Shown here: positions 24,109-36,095 of the stretch, piece by piece | How positions within the stretch are numbered: position 1 is the first letter of the stretch | How the letters are laid out: the number at the start of each line of letters is the position of its first letter | DNA from: Alnus glutinosa | Taxonomy: Eukaryota > Streptophyta > Magnoliopsida > Fagales > Betulaceae | NCBI RefSeq assembly: GCF_958979055.1 | Contig: NC_084892.1 | Location: forward strand, 743,501 to 807,500 | Direction: 5' to 3' | DNA length: 64,000 nucleotides | The notes under the pieces: model-generated | Told to the model about the DNA's origin: nothing | The model's database searches: none | The model's input: only the letters and a program-made list of their open reading frames with translations | Translations under genes and position numbers: made by a program

Positions 24109-25573
24109 ATGATGATCAAATCCCTTGCACTCTTCGGCCTTATTGCCTTAGCCTTCTGTTTCCTATCTGGTATATATATCTCATTGTCTAGTTATATAAT
24201 ATGTTTGCAAATTACTTTCGCATAAAACTCGTACATTTTAGATTTTATGTTCTAAACATTCTCTCTTTGTCTCTCCCCATCTTTCCTTGAAGTGTATTTA
24301 CACATGGTAATTATAATGCTACATACCATACAAATATTTTATAAATAACAATGAAGTTGTTTGGTAAGTAATTGTGTATTGGAATATTTATTTGAATAGT
24401 AGTAAGAAGTGATTGATGTGATATAAAATTTGAGAATGTTTTATAGAAAAGCAAAAAAGTTTTGTTTTGTAGTGAATTTTTTTATTTTAATAATAATAAA
24501 AAAAATTATTGATGTGATGTAAAAAAGTTAGAATGTTTTTTATTTAATTTTTTTGAGAGAAGTGAATTAGAAATTGAAAATTTTGCATTTGGTTGCCAAA
24601 CAACTGTAACAAAATTTATGTGATAATGTCTAATAATTATTAAATATATATTTATTATTATTATTATTATTTTATATAAAAGCTGATCCAAAGGCTATTT
24701 ACATTAGCTTGTAGGATATTTGTGTGTTATGTAATATTACCCATTTAGACATTAAAATTGTGTATTTCCTAATTATTTGTTGCAGGCAAGTTATGTACTT
24801 TAAATTATAATATTTTATCCTAAAAATTTAAGCTATTATGAAACAAATGGATTTGATGAGTTCACCATTCTCCTGACAATTTATATCATGCAGGTTCTCA
24901 TGCTGCTAAAATAACTTTCACAAACAACTGTCCGACTACTGTCTGGCCAGGAACTTTAACAGCAGATCAGAAACCTCAGCTATCAACTACTGGATTTGAA
25001 CTAGCATCCAAAGCATCCTCATCAGTTGATGTCCAAGCTCCATGGATAGGCCGGTTCTGGGCACGGACGCGATGCACCACCGACGCCTCAGGAAAGTTCA
25101 CATGCGAAACTGCTGACTGTGCCTCCGGCCAGGTTGCATGTAATGGCGCCGGTGCGATCCCGCCTGCATCTTTGGTAGAAATCAACATAGCAGCGAATGG
25201 TGGACAAGATTTCTACGATGTTAGCCTTGTAGATGGCTTTAACCTCCCTATTTCTGTTGCCACACAAGGGGGGACTGGTGACTGCAAGCCCTCGAATTGC
25301 CCGGCAGACGTGAATGCTGCTTGCCCTGCTGAGCTGCAACTTAAAGGGTCTGATGGGAGCGTGATCGCTTGCAAGAGCGCATGCTTAGCTTTCAATAAGC
25401 CACAATACTGTTGCACCGGCGATCATAATAGCCCAGAAACATGTCCAGCCACAAACTATTCAATGATCTTCAAGAACCAATGCCCTCAAGCTTATAGCTA
25501 CGCTTATGACGATGCGAGAAGCACTTTTACCTGCGTCAATGCACCTGACTACGTTATCACTTTCTGCCCTTGA
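24109..25573 (+). CDS. Thaumatin-like protein type A, copy D (intact, 246 aa)
   Basis: Spliced CDS join(24109..24169,24894..25573), 741 nt. Signal peptide [21 protein letters not shown]; cleavage is likely after SHA. All 16 cysteines, the thaumatin signature [17 protein letters not shown] and the cleft residues (E, D, D, D) are present. It is the most divergent type-A copy: FNKPQYCC for [16 protein letters not shown] for [17 protein letters not shown] for DDKNSTFTC (losing one N-glycosylation sequon), and it ends at FCP without the AA tail. The intron is 724 nt against about 455 in the other copies because it holds a MITE. The AATAAA matching the other genes (26170-26175) lies beyond an inserted solo LTR, so 3' processing may differ. 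It is the only intact gene on the plus strand. Confidence 0.93.
24355..24604. mobile_element. MITE, family 1, inside the intron of gene D
   Basis: Ends are agttgtttggtaagtaattg and catttggttgccaaacaact, partly inverted. The core gtgattgatgtgatataaaa matches the family. Introns of A1 and A3-A5 lack it. It inserted between taaataac and aaaatttatgtgataatg. Confidence 0.75.
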
Positions 25574-25635
25574 ATTTACGGAGAGAAATATTTATATGTT
25601 CCTTCTCTCTATAGTAAGTAATAAGAGAACATTAA

Positions 25636-26118
25636 TGATGTAATCATTATCGATTACATCTCTAGCCATAAGTAGTATTTTCTCAATAAGAATTTATCTC
25701 TTATTTTAAGAGATATGAGGTTGTTTAGTAGTATAAGTAGTCTTTTAATTTTAAATAAGAATATCTAGATTAATATGTTATTTGATTTAGTAGCAGTCAT
25801 ATTTAGTAGTTATCTAAGTAGATGAGTATGTTAATAAGAAGTCTTATCTCTTAAGATGAGAGTAGACGATCAGATCATGGTTGGTTAAAACCAATCGAGT
25901 CTCTTCCTTGTATTCCAGTAGGTATCTAGCTATGTAGAATGACACTTCTACTTCAGTTGGGTTACCTAATTGTATATAAGGAACAAGTCAGTAATTATAT
26001 GAAAATGTTGAATTTTGTTAAGTAAAATACAGTTTCATAATATTTTTTTAGAGTTCTTGACTCACTCGAAACATCTAATTTATCCATTCATGTGTTTTAT
26101 ATTAATCGGTTCACATCA
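25636..26118 (+). mobile_element. Solo LTR in the 3' region of gene D, 483 bp
   Basis: It begins TGATGT and ends ACATCA, a perfect 6-bp terminal inversion, and is flanked on both sides by attaa (25631-25635 and 26119-26123). The other type-A genes read through this point without the insertion (agaacaataagtac). A TATA-like tgtatataaggaac at 25972-25985 fits an LTR promoter on the plus strand. The size suggests a Ty1/copia-type LTR; the lineage is not determined. Confidence 0.82.
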
Positions 26119-26123
26119 ATTAA

Positions 26124-26733
26124 GTACTATCATGGAGTCAGGCACATTCATGCCTGTGTCTGTACGTGTAATAAATGTTTGAATGATAGGTATCAAATGA
26201 ATAATGCAAACTTTTTCTTATACTTACTTCGGAGCATGTAGACTAGTGCTTATGACAATAAATATTTCTTCAGCCAGCTGCTATATATATTTTCAGATGC
26301 TATTCATGTTGTATCGCACTTGAGATTAAGTCATGATCTTTAACCGCCAGTGTCTTTTAGCTACCTTAATATATATTACCCATAATGATAGCTGCTGTAA
26401 GAGGGAGAAAGGGGAAAAAAAAGAAGAAAAAAAGTCAGGGCTAGCCCGGTAGCTCATAGGACTAATGAACGGTATTCTAAAAAAAATTACAACTTTAATT
26501 ATAAAATTATTTACAAAATGACGTGGCAATGAAATAATTAATTAAACAGGTTGGCCAGCTCATGCCATCAATTGCCTTTTGTTTGCGTCAAATTAAATAT
26601 CGGTGTAGGCTTCTAGTTCTAGCTACCATTCTTGCATTGTACAGAGGACTCGGTCAAGATTGTTATTGACCATTTCGGTTTTTTTCCGAGCAAGGGTATG
26701 TATCGTTCTGTGTGTCGCCCGAGGTTTCTCCAA

Positions 26734-26765
<32 letters not shown>

Positions 26766-27174
26766 TGCCCTTAAATTTTTTTTATATTTTTTTGTTTTGG
26801 CTCGCTCAATTTTATTTTATTTTTTTCAATTTGATCCCCTAAAATTTCAAATTCTAGCTCCATCCCTTTGAGTGTGGTGGTACATTGACAGCAAGTTTTT
26901 TTTATTTTTTATTTTTGAAAGGATATTGACAGCAAGTTATTTAAAGTTTATTGTATTTAAAATCTCTTTCTAGAAACTTCAATCAAATAGAAGTTTAATT
27001 TAATTAAAAATAATAATTGTAAATGCAATAAAAATAAAAATAATAAAATAATAAAATAGGAATTTGAAAGATGCTGCTTAAACAATCTTAAGCAAAATCC
27101 CCTCTTGAAAAGTAGGGCTGATTTTCGTTTGCTTTAGCTGGTCATCAATTACATGCCCAAAACGGTTGTGTGGA
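26124..27174 (-). other. B-A spacer in inverted orientation (3' side of gene D)
   Basis: This is the reverse complement of about 1740-2690 and carries the polyadenylation region (aataaatgtttgaatg). It ends at ggttgtgtgga, where a CACTA end begins. A (TA)n tract lies at 26735-26760. No gene is seen. Confidence 0.8.
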
Positions 27175-27197
27175 CACTACCAAAAAAAATAAAATTG

Positions 27198-27625
27198 ATT
27201 TTTTCCACGTGCAGTTAGTTATGGGAAAGAGGTCATCTACGTGGCTAACGGTTAGCCATGTGTCATTAGTGACGTAGACACTGCAAGGCTGATCAGAATG
27301 TCGCAAAATGTGTATTTTACAACGTGACTATGTTGTCCACATCGCCATTGTGGCACGTGGCTTTTCTACCACGTCGCTACATGTGGGCGACTTGGATTCA
27401 CCACGTCGCTAACACGTCAGCGACGTGTCCATTTGGCTACGCAGATAGCCACGTGGTTAACTTTGGCCACATGTCCAAATGACACGTGGCTAACTTTGGC
27501 CACGTGTACTAAAGACGCGTGGCTAACTTTGGCAACGTGCCCAAAAGACACGTGCGCCGATATTGGCCAAGTGGCCGAATGGCCTTGTCGTTAACCGTAG
27601 TGAAGTGGCCTATGCCACGTGGCAT
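27198..27625. repeat. CACTA left subterminal repeats (CACGTGGC-type)
   Basis: Many copies of ccacgtg, gccacgtgtc and cacgtggctaactttggcca occur in both orientations. Such clusters are where CACTA TNPA-type proteins bind. CACGTG is also the plant G-box core. Confidence 0.75.
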
Positions 27626-27830
27626 ACAATTTTTTTTTTTTTAAAACAAAAAAAAAAATTATTTCAATAAATACATTTTGTTTTTCAATATCCCCAACAA
27701 TAAATTTAAACAATATTGCAATAATTCAAAATCAAAACATTATTTATAAATAAAGTATTAATTTATTTACATAAAATAAATAAACGTTATTGTTATTAAC
27801 AAAATAGCACTACAAAAACTCTACAATTCT

Positions 27831-28104
27831 TCATGCTCGTCGATTTTGAATATCACAATTTCCTGTACCAGGTGACGACTGGCCAACGTGCGACTGCTGC
27901 TCAATATGCGCCGGCAAAGGCTGCCCAATTGGCAGACGTTGCACGAGGGACGGTATAGTGGGCGGAGGTGTCCAAATGGGAGAGTGCTGGCCAGTCGGCG
28001 AATATTGTTGCCCCAGCAGCGACGGTGAATACAGCTGCATGTCCAAGGGGCAACACTTGACCCCTAGGGAGATAGCGGTCCAACCGTCTTCGCACTACCT
28101 GCAA
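27831..28104 (-). pseudogene. CACTA-internal coding remnant (unrecognised)
   Basis: On the minus strand an acceptor-like ttatttgcag|g (about 28100) is followed by an open frame rich in Pro, Gln and Ser (QQYSPTGQHSPIWTPPPTIP). No domain is recognised. Its position just inside the left end and its composition fit the 3' end of a CACTA gene. It is on the same strand as the exons at 52.2-53.2 kb, but continuity is not shown. Confidence 0.35.
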
Positions 28105-28880
28105 ATAATAAGAACATTAAAAATTTAGGACTGGATGCCATAAACGTACGAGCTTTGGCTACCCAATAGAACGTCCTTCAATTAACAATCAATCAAAAGG
28201 TATATATATGTATATCCTGTATTGCTGTCTTTTTTATGTACAGATGCTTATTTTTAACTCCAAGCAAAGTCATAAACTTTTGTTCTCCTTTGAATCTGAA
28301 TAATGATGAACAAATGGTTCGATATTCGACCCGTTAATGTCAAGAAATAAGAGAAGGCAGTTCATTTATATAAAGGATATATAAGAAATATTTACCACAA
28401 GAAACACATAGCTAGGAAGAAGCTGGAGAGAATTTCACGTTGAGATGCACTAGTCCACAACAGAAATGACGATATATATATATATATATATGTTTTTTTT
28501 TTTTTTTTTTTTCTCATATTTAAGCAGAGACCCTGCAGCTTGATGTGTCTACAAGAGCTGATGAACTATATTAAGAAAAGAAAATCATGGAATAGTTATG
28601 AAAAAAATATTAAAGGAACAGTGAAAAATCATATTTAAAAAGGTAAAATTAGATTCCAAAATGCAAAAGAAAACGAATTATTGAGAAAATATGGAGTTTT
28701 TTTTTCCTAAAAGAATAATGCTCCTTATGAAAAACATTTTTCAAAATAATCATGTTTTGGACTTATTTCTAATTAAATTAATGCATTTTATGTTTCCCCA
28801 CCATCTTCTTAATTAGTTCTCAATAAATATTTCTCTTTCTTTCTGTATCGATAACCCGTTACCCAGCTTCCATCTCAGTT
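28105..28880. other. Unassigned CACTA interior
   Basis: AT-rich with a (TA)n/T-run at 28472-28512. No gene is seen. Confidence 0.4.
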
Positions 28881-29015
28881 GACATTTTTTTTTTTTTTTT
28901 TTGAACAGATATTCCTTATTGATAGTCTAAAAGTTTACAACCAGAAAATAACAAACTCTGAAGATAGAAAAATTAGGGATCAAAGAGTTCATCATTACAA
29001 TATCATAAATAAAAG
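28881..29015 (-). mobile_element. Short LINE-like 3' tail at the array junction
   Basis: A run of about 18 T is followed by gaacagatattccttattga. On the minus strand this reads as a short retrotransposon 3' end with poly-A. It abuts the first base of the TLP array (agaaattcattaccatgtta, 29019). Confidence 0.4.
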
Positions 29016-31075
29016 GGAGAAATTCATTACCATGTTAGTATGTAATTACCATATATATTAGGTGTCGGAAAAATTAAATGCTAAGATTATCTAAAAATTT
29101 GTTTCTATACAATTGAATAAGTGACAATCTTAAGATATGTGAATTGAGATTGCGACAGATAAGAAAAAGTATAATAAGAATCCAATGATATATTCCAACC
29201 ATTGTGTTAGTTAATTAATTACTCATCAAATATAATTAATAAAATCGCTCAATAATAACTTGAGTAAACCCTTTGATTTTATAAAAAACACAATCTCATA
29301 CGATTTCCATATCATAAATTATTTAGAAAGTAATTAGATACAAAACTTTCTCCATATATAACTCTTACCAGTCCAGATTTTGCGGGGGCGGCCATCATGA
29401 GCCTCCCTAGCCTTGACTTTGCCCCTGGTTACAAGTTTGAGCACTTCAACATAATTATAAAAATAAAGAGCTGATCTTTACGTTGAGATTTGGTGAATAG
29501 TTTTTTGAGTAAAATAAAAATATGTGGAGGAAATTAAGTTAATAAAGGGCGGACCAGATAAACCGGTTATACGTACGTACCAATATTGATGACAAATTTT
29601 CAACTAAGTCTGCCTATCCCCACAATGAAAACCTTTGAAATTGATGTGGTTGCTGCCCATTTGTCATGGCCGGTGTCTCTTGAACGTGGGGTTTACGTTG
29701 CACACCCACTGCGGACTGCTCCTTTTCCACAGCTTTAATTTTGTGTTTTAAATGGTGCTTTCCTTTAATTCCTTTGGGTTAATAATTTTTGAATTTTTTC
29801 CTATAATGCGATGGTAAGCTCTTAAAATTTTGGAAAAAATCATATTTAGTCCCTAAGTTTTTATCTGATTTAGATTTAGTTTTTAGGTTTTTAATTTTAA
29901 AAATAAAGTCAATAAGTTTTGCCTAAGTTTCAAATTGATTTCTCTATTACTTTATTGTCAAAGTTAACGATTCTTCATTTGTCACATGTGTTTCATGTGA
30001 CACTCTAAGATTTATGTTAGCGCTCAATACAATGTCAACATCAAAGTTAACGGTTTTCTATTTAATGTTACAAATCTAGAAGATTAGGATGACGAAAAAA
30101 AATGGTTTAAAAGCAAGTCAATTACCATTAAAGACATATATATAGAGAGAGAGAGAGAATCGTAATATTAATTAATGAGTGTAGTTATAGTTGTAGTAGC
30201 TAAATACGTTTTTTTCTAAACTTTGTATCTAATTACTTTCAAAATAATTTAAGGGACCATGGTCCTCACAACCCTCTTGGGCATGTAATTGATGACCAGA
30301 TGCAGCAAACGAAAATCAGCCATACTTTTCAAGAGGGGATTTAGGTTAAGATTGTTTAAGCAGCATCTTTCAAATTCCCATTTTGTTATCTTTTTTCTTT
30401 TTCTTTTTTTTTTTTCTTTTTTTGTTGTTGCATTTAATTTACAATTATTTCTATTGATTAAATTAAACTTCTATTTGATTAAACTTTCTAGAAAGAGATT
30501 TTAAATACATAAAATTTAAATAACTTGCTGTCAATATCCTTTCGAAAAAAAAAAAACTTCCTGTCAATATGCCACCACACACACAAAACAATACATACCA
30601 GTAATATTTAATGTGACGCAAACAAATTAAAGGCAACTGATGGCATGAGCGGGCCAACCACTTTAATTAATTATTTAATGGCCACGTCATTTTGTAAATA
30701 ATTTTATAATAAAAGTTGTAATTTTTTTAGTATACCATTCAATAGTCCTATGAGCTACCGAGCTAGCCCGGCCCGGCTGACTTTTTTTCTTCTTCTTAAC
30801 CTCAAGTGCGATACAATTAACATGAATAGCATCTGAAAATATATATATAGCAGCTAGCTGAAGAAATATTTATTGTCATAAGCCCAAGTATACTTGCTCC
30901 GAAATAATTAGTATAAGAAAAAGTTTACATTATTCGTTTGATATCTATCATTCAAACGTTTATTACACGTACAAACACAGACACAGGCATGAATGTGCCT
31001 TAGTCCATGACAGTACTTATTGTTCTATTATTACTATAGAGAGAAGGAACACATAATTCCTCTTGATCCGTAAAT
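29016..31075. other. B-A spacer, array unit 1
   Basis: Homologous to about 610-2790 from the left. The type-B gene that should precede it is absent because the array starts about 240 bp upstream of where its first exon would be. It includes an extra piece near 29760-29960 (tcctttgggttaataatttt) that unit 1 lacks but 37.2 and 45.9 kb share. No gene is seen. Confidence 0.75.
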
Positions 31076-32280
31076 TCAAGCAGCTGGGCAAAAAGTAATA
31101 ACGTAGTCAGGTGCGTTGGAGCAGGTAAATGTGCTGTTCTTATCATCATAAGCGTAGCTATAAGCTTGAGGGCATTGGTTCTCGAAGATCATCGAATAGT
31201 TTGTGGGTGGACATGTTTCTGGAGTACTATGATCGCCAGTGCAACAGTATTGTGGGTCACCGAAAGCTAAGCATGCGCTCTTGCAAGCGATCACACTCCC
31301 ATCAGACCCTTTTAGTTGTAGCTCAGCAGGGCAAGCGGCGTTCACGTCTGCCGGGCAACTCGAGGGCTTGCAGTCACCAGTCCCCCCTTGTGTGGCAACC
31401 GAAATAGGGAGGTTGAACCCATCTACAAGGCTGACATCGTAGAAATCTTGTCCACCATTCGCTGCTATGTTGATTTCTACCAAAGATGCTGGCGGGATCG
31501 CACCGGCACCGTTGCATGCAACCTGGCCTGAGGCACAGTCAGCAGTTTCGCAGGTGAACTTTCCTGAGGCGTCGGTGGTGCATCGCGTCCGTGCCCAGAA
31601 CCGGCCTATCCATGGAGCTTGAACATCAACTGATGAGGATGCTTTGGATGCCAGCTCAAATCCAGTAGTTGATAACTGAGGTTTCTGGTCTGCCGTTAGA
31701 GTTCCTGGCCAGATAGTTGTCGGACAGTTGTTTATGAAAGTTATTTTAGCAGCATGAGCACCTGCATAACATAAATTGTCAAAAGAATGGTCAACTCATC
31801 AAATCCATATGTTTCATGATAGCTTAAATTTTTAGGATAAAATATTATAATTTAAAGTATATAACTTGCAAGCAACAAATTAATAATTAGGAGATACACA
31901 ATCTTAATGTCTAAATGGGTAATATTACATAACACACAAACATGTCACAAATATATTACAAATTAAGCTAACATAAATAGCCTTTGAATCCACCATATAT
32001 ATATAATTATTAGACATTATCACATCAATTTTGTGGTTATTTATAAAAAAAATATTTATATGTTATATAGCATTACTATGTGTAAATACACTTCAAAGAA
32101 CGATAGGGAGAGAAAAAGAGAGAACCTTTAAAACAGAAAATCTAAAATGTACGTGTTTTATGCGAAAGTAATTTGCGAACATATATATTATATAACTAGA
32201 CAATGAGATATATATATACCAGATAGGAAAGTGAAGGCCAAGGCAATAAGGCCGAAGAGTGCAAGGGATTTGATCATCAT
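31076..32280 (-). CDS. Thaumatin-like protein type A, copy A3 (intact, 248 aa)
   Basis: Spliced CDS complement(join(31076..31761,32220..32280)), 747 nt, intron 458 nt, phase 1. The signal peptide begins [16 protein letters not shown]. The mature part is nearly identical to A1: 16 cysteines, signature [17 protein letters not shown], cleft residues retained, ending FCPAA. Private changes include FINN for FTNN and TIWPG for TVWPG near the mature N-terminus, and GDHSTPETC for GDHNTPETC (shared with A4). AATAAA on the minus strand at 30959-30964. Predicted role is a secreted PR-5 protein. It is the first intact gene inside the CACTA-bounded interval. Confidence 0.93.
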
Positions 32281-32368
32281 AGTACGTAGTAGATAGAGTA
32301 CTAGTTGATCGATGTTGATGAATGGCAGGGTTGGGTATTGTGGTGCTGATCTTATGAACTTGGAGTCG

Positions 32369-32377
32369 TATATATAG
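32369..32377 (-). promoter_or_regulatory. A3 TATA box
   Basis: CTATATATA on the minus strand, about 90 nt upstream of the start. The W-box-type TTGACT of A1 and A5 reads TTGGCT here (about 32453-32458), so that site is probably lost. Confidence 0.5.
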
Positions 32378-32459
32378 AGCCTTAAACGCGACTTTTGAGG
32401 CTCGCGAACAATGCGGGAAACTTGGGTTCGACCTAACAGGAAGGTTCCTCCTTGGCTTG

Positions 32460-35241
32460 AACAGCTAGCTAGCGCTGGTTAGCGTCTTCGATCCATTTGG
32501 AAATTAATGGGGCGCGACTGCCAGTCGTGACCCGCGAGATACGGGCTAAATGCCATCCAATCGATTGGAGTTATTTACACGTGTCAGTTTGGAGATCGAA
32601 AGGGAGGCAAATCCATTTACTACTTTGCTCCTTAAGCTTTTTTTCTACAAATTGAAAGTTCTGGTCGTGGGTTGCTTGTGGATTTTTTGTTTCGTTGAAA
32701 GAATTTCACTTACGTGCATGGAATTTTTACCTGTGGAAATTAAAGACCGTCCCATGCGAACTGTAAGGTTTGGATTCAATTTGGAGTACGTGGTATGATC
32801 TGGAAGCTAGGGTTTTTTTTTTAGGTTTCTTTTTTTCTTTTTCTTTTTCTTTTTCTCTCTCGATCTCTAGATCTTTCCCCCAAAAATTAAGATCTGCTCG
32901 ATCATGAGCAAATTAAAAAAGATGACTAAATTAAGTTGAACAATCAAAGGGAATTGATATCAAAGAGTTGAAAACAAATTCATTATCTAAAATAGTTATA
33001 AAACTGAACGCTAGGACCAGATATCTGTTCGCGTTGTGGCAAGTCGGGTTTATTGAAAAAAATATATAGGTGGTCTAGACTCTACCTTCCAATATATTAA
33101 GTAATCTCTGTATTTACTACATGCGTAAAGACTAAAGGATGGGCTGGAAAGCCTAGACTGGACCCAAAATGTTTTCTTCTGGAAGAACAAAACGAATAAA
33201 TCATACGTCGTCGTGTAAATGTTGTAAAATTCATAGGAATAATTATACAACTAGCTTTTGAGGTTGGCTTAAATTATGAATCATTTTTTGTAGTACAAAA
33301 TTTATAAAAGGTCATTGTGGTAGACTATAATCATAAATCACTCCCTAAACTTATTGTTCGTCTACCCCTAGAGGTGTGAGCCACTCCAATGGACACATGT
33401 CAATTTCCTATTGGGCATGACGTATCAAACTAACGAATTCTATTAGCTTAGTGGACGCAGAAACGGGTTCAGGGAGTGATTTGTAATTATAATTTACAAC
33501 AAGAATCTTTCATGAACTTTTTGTACTATAGGAAGTAATTCGTAATTTAGGCCAAACCCTAAAAACTAATGGTGCAATTATCCAAAATATATATAAGGGT
33601 TTTCAGTTTTCACTGGGTAGGGAGGGATATATTGCAATTACTTTGTAGTTTTTTTTTTTTTTTTTTTTTTGAGGAGAATTTGTAGATCATTATATGGTTA
33701 ATACATACATATTATAATAACAAATAGAATATTCAATGAACAATTCCAGTGAACGGTCTATATATTACCTACTACCTACCACGTAGCCTAGCCTCTATTA
33801 TTACCTATACTACGTACTTTATGCCTCGGATTTCAATTTTTAACATGAACATATACCATAATTATTAATTAGACCCTCTCATCCAGGACCAACCTCTTCT
33901 ATTCTTTCGTCATTCCCTTGGGGATATGTGACCTCCCAACTAGGGACGTGCATCGGTTAAATCATATTGATAGGAATATTTCGAATTTCAAACTAAAGCA
34001 GTTAGTTAAATCGGTTTATTCATCATTTTATATATATATATATAAGCATCACTTTTAAAATTTTCGATTAAAACGGTTAAATTTAGTAAGTTGGTATATA
34101 TATAGTCGGTTAACTGATTATTGGTGGGCTTTCTAAATTGGGTCAAGGCTATTTTGATGGGCCAAAAAATAGGTTGGTTTTTTTGGCTAAACCAAAATGG
34201 TTTTTTGGGTTGAAGTTTTAATTTGACATGTTTAATAGGCCTAATTTGAGTCATTTTGTAATATGTATTAAAAATCATTTTAAAAGTTTCGGTTAATTTG
34301 GTAAGTCGGTCGGTTAACTAATAACTTCTTTTTTTTTTTTTTTTTTAAATTTATACCGATTACCAAACCAACTAGAATTTGATATAAATATTTTATTCCA
34401 AATTTTGATTATTTCAAGAGGTGGCCACGGCAGGCGATCGAAGGGAGTTCAGTGGGCGGTTGGTGGGCAACAATATATTTAGATATTTCGCCCACTTCTA
34501 ATCACAAGTTTAGAACGTAACTTATTCTTAATTACACTTAAAAACTTGCAATTTCAACTCATTGGAACATTTAACACATACTAATGACCTAGGATGTGGG
34601 TTGCCCATGCCTTGGATGTGGATTGCCCATGTAATTATGAGAATAATGTAGATGGAATAAGCATACCTTTGGAGGATTTTACAAATTTAATAATATATAT
34701 ATTTGTTGTCATATGGTAAATACATCGTAATTTTTAAATTACTACCACCATGTACACTACCATTAGATGCCTGCAGAAAAATAAAATCTGAATCATAAAA
34801 TAGATTGCCATAAGTGAAATGGAAAAGATCCTAATATTCCATATATAGATGGAACTCAAAACCTAATTAATTAATTAGTGATGTGTTGTCATTATAGTAT
34901 CTAATTAATATATGATGTGTAAAGGGCATGACTAAATAATGTGGAAATGCAATTTCAATACAAAGAAGAAGCATTAGACATCGCATTTTAAGATGAAAGG
35001 GAGATTAGTCAGGTATCAAAATTTCAAATAGACCAAAATAATCCACGCTAATGGCAAAGGGATCGTGAAGTGAGAACTGATAATTTGGATAGTTCATGGG
35101 GGTAAATTCATTATTCTCCCGTTTTATTTTTCTCCAAAATGGCCATTCCCAACAACATATATATCCTCCAATATCCCCTTTCATGGATTTCATATTCTGT
35201 CATGGACACAACCATTTGTGACACGACATGACGATCCAAAT
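32460..35241. other. A-B spacer, array unit 1
   Basis: Homologous to 4200-7018. It includes poly-T (33650-33670, 34328-34346) and short AT repeats. No gene is seen. Confidence 0.75.
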
Positions 35242-36095
35242 CTAGAAGGGACAAAAGGTTATGTTGTACCTCGTTGCCCTAGTACATTTATAAGTGGGAG
35301 GATCATTGTGCCCTGGATAGGTGTGGGCTAGTTTGCATAGTCGCTTGAAGGTCTTCGAGTAGTCGTTAGGCTGGCAAGCCCTTGCGCTACTATAATTCCC
35401 TGTGCAACAATATTTTGGATCTTTAAACTCATCGCACATGCTATAACACTCAATATACCGCCCATCACTGTTCTGGGCTACTAGAGGACTCGGACACACG
35501 TCACTTATAGCTTCAATACAATCTACGACAGGACATGGCCCAGCCCCACCGAGGAGAGAACCCGCCGTCCGGTTGGATCCGGACGGGAATGTTGTGGCCG
35601 TGGTTCAAGCTCACTTCATAGGAGACAGAAGATGGTTTGATCTCGAAATTGAGAAGGGTGACAGGTAATGCGGGTGGTGGGTTTTGGCATTCTTTCAAGC
35701 CAGAGCCACAGTCCCCTGTTTCACATGGAAAGTAATACGAGGCATTGAAGCTACACTTGGTCCTAGCCCAGATGCTACCGGTACATTGATCAGGCATTGA
35801 GAATATCTCTAAGGTGTCCGGACTACTCTCAGAATTAGAATCACCGATTGAGGGCCTGGCAGCAAGCCATACCGGGTAACTGCATTTGTTCTTGTAGTAG
35901 AAGATTAAATCAGAGTGTCCACCTGAAACAGATCCTCAATCTCCATGGTTGTCATTTGTTTGCATTAAACTTAAAATTTATACAACATATGAATTGCGAA
36001 GCTAAAGAGAAGAGAAGGGTATAAGAGTCTGAGTATTAAGAGTAACATGAAGTGAGCAACAAGAGGAGAAGGATGATGAGAGCTCTGTTAGCCAT
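35242..36095 (-). pseudogene. Thaumatin-like protein type B, copy B3 (frameshifted)
   Basis: The exons would be complement(join(35242..35922,36047..36095)). Splice GT and AG are kept, although the last base of exon 1 is T rather than G (CAT|GTTACT), changing a junction Gly to Cys and weakening the donor. An extra A at 35559/35560 shifts the frame after QPDGG; the second half is open in another frame from SDVCPSP to ITFCPF. MPDQCTGS (for MPDQWTGS) and YYFPCETG (for YYFSCETG) are private. Removing the one base would give about 242 aa, so the lesion is a single, shared indel. The REDDD-type acidic residues are degenerate in type B (SYEVSLNHG in place of FYDVSLVDG). Confidence 0.85.

Noticed and set aside
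27831-28046. A Pro/Gln-rich protein as a host gene
   Set aside because: It lies just inside a CACTA end and has no domain. It is kept only as a transposon remnant.
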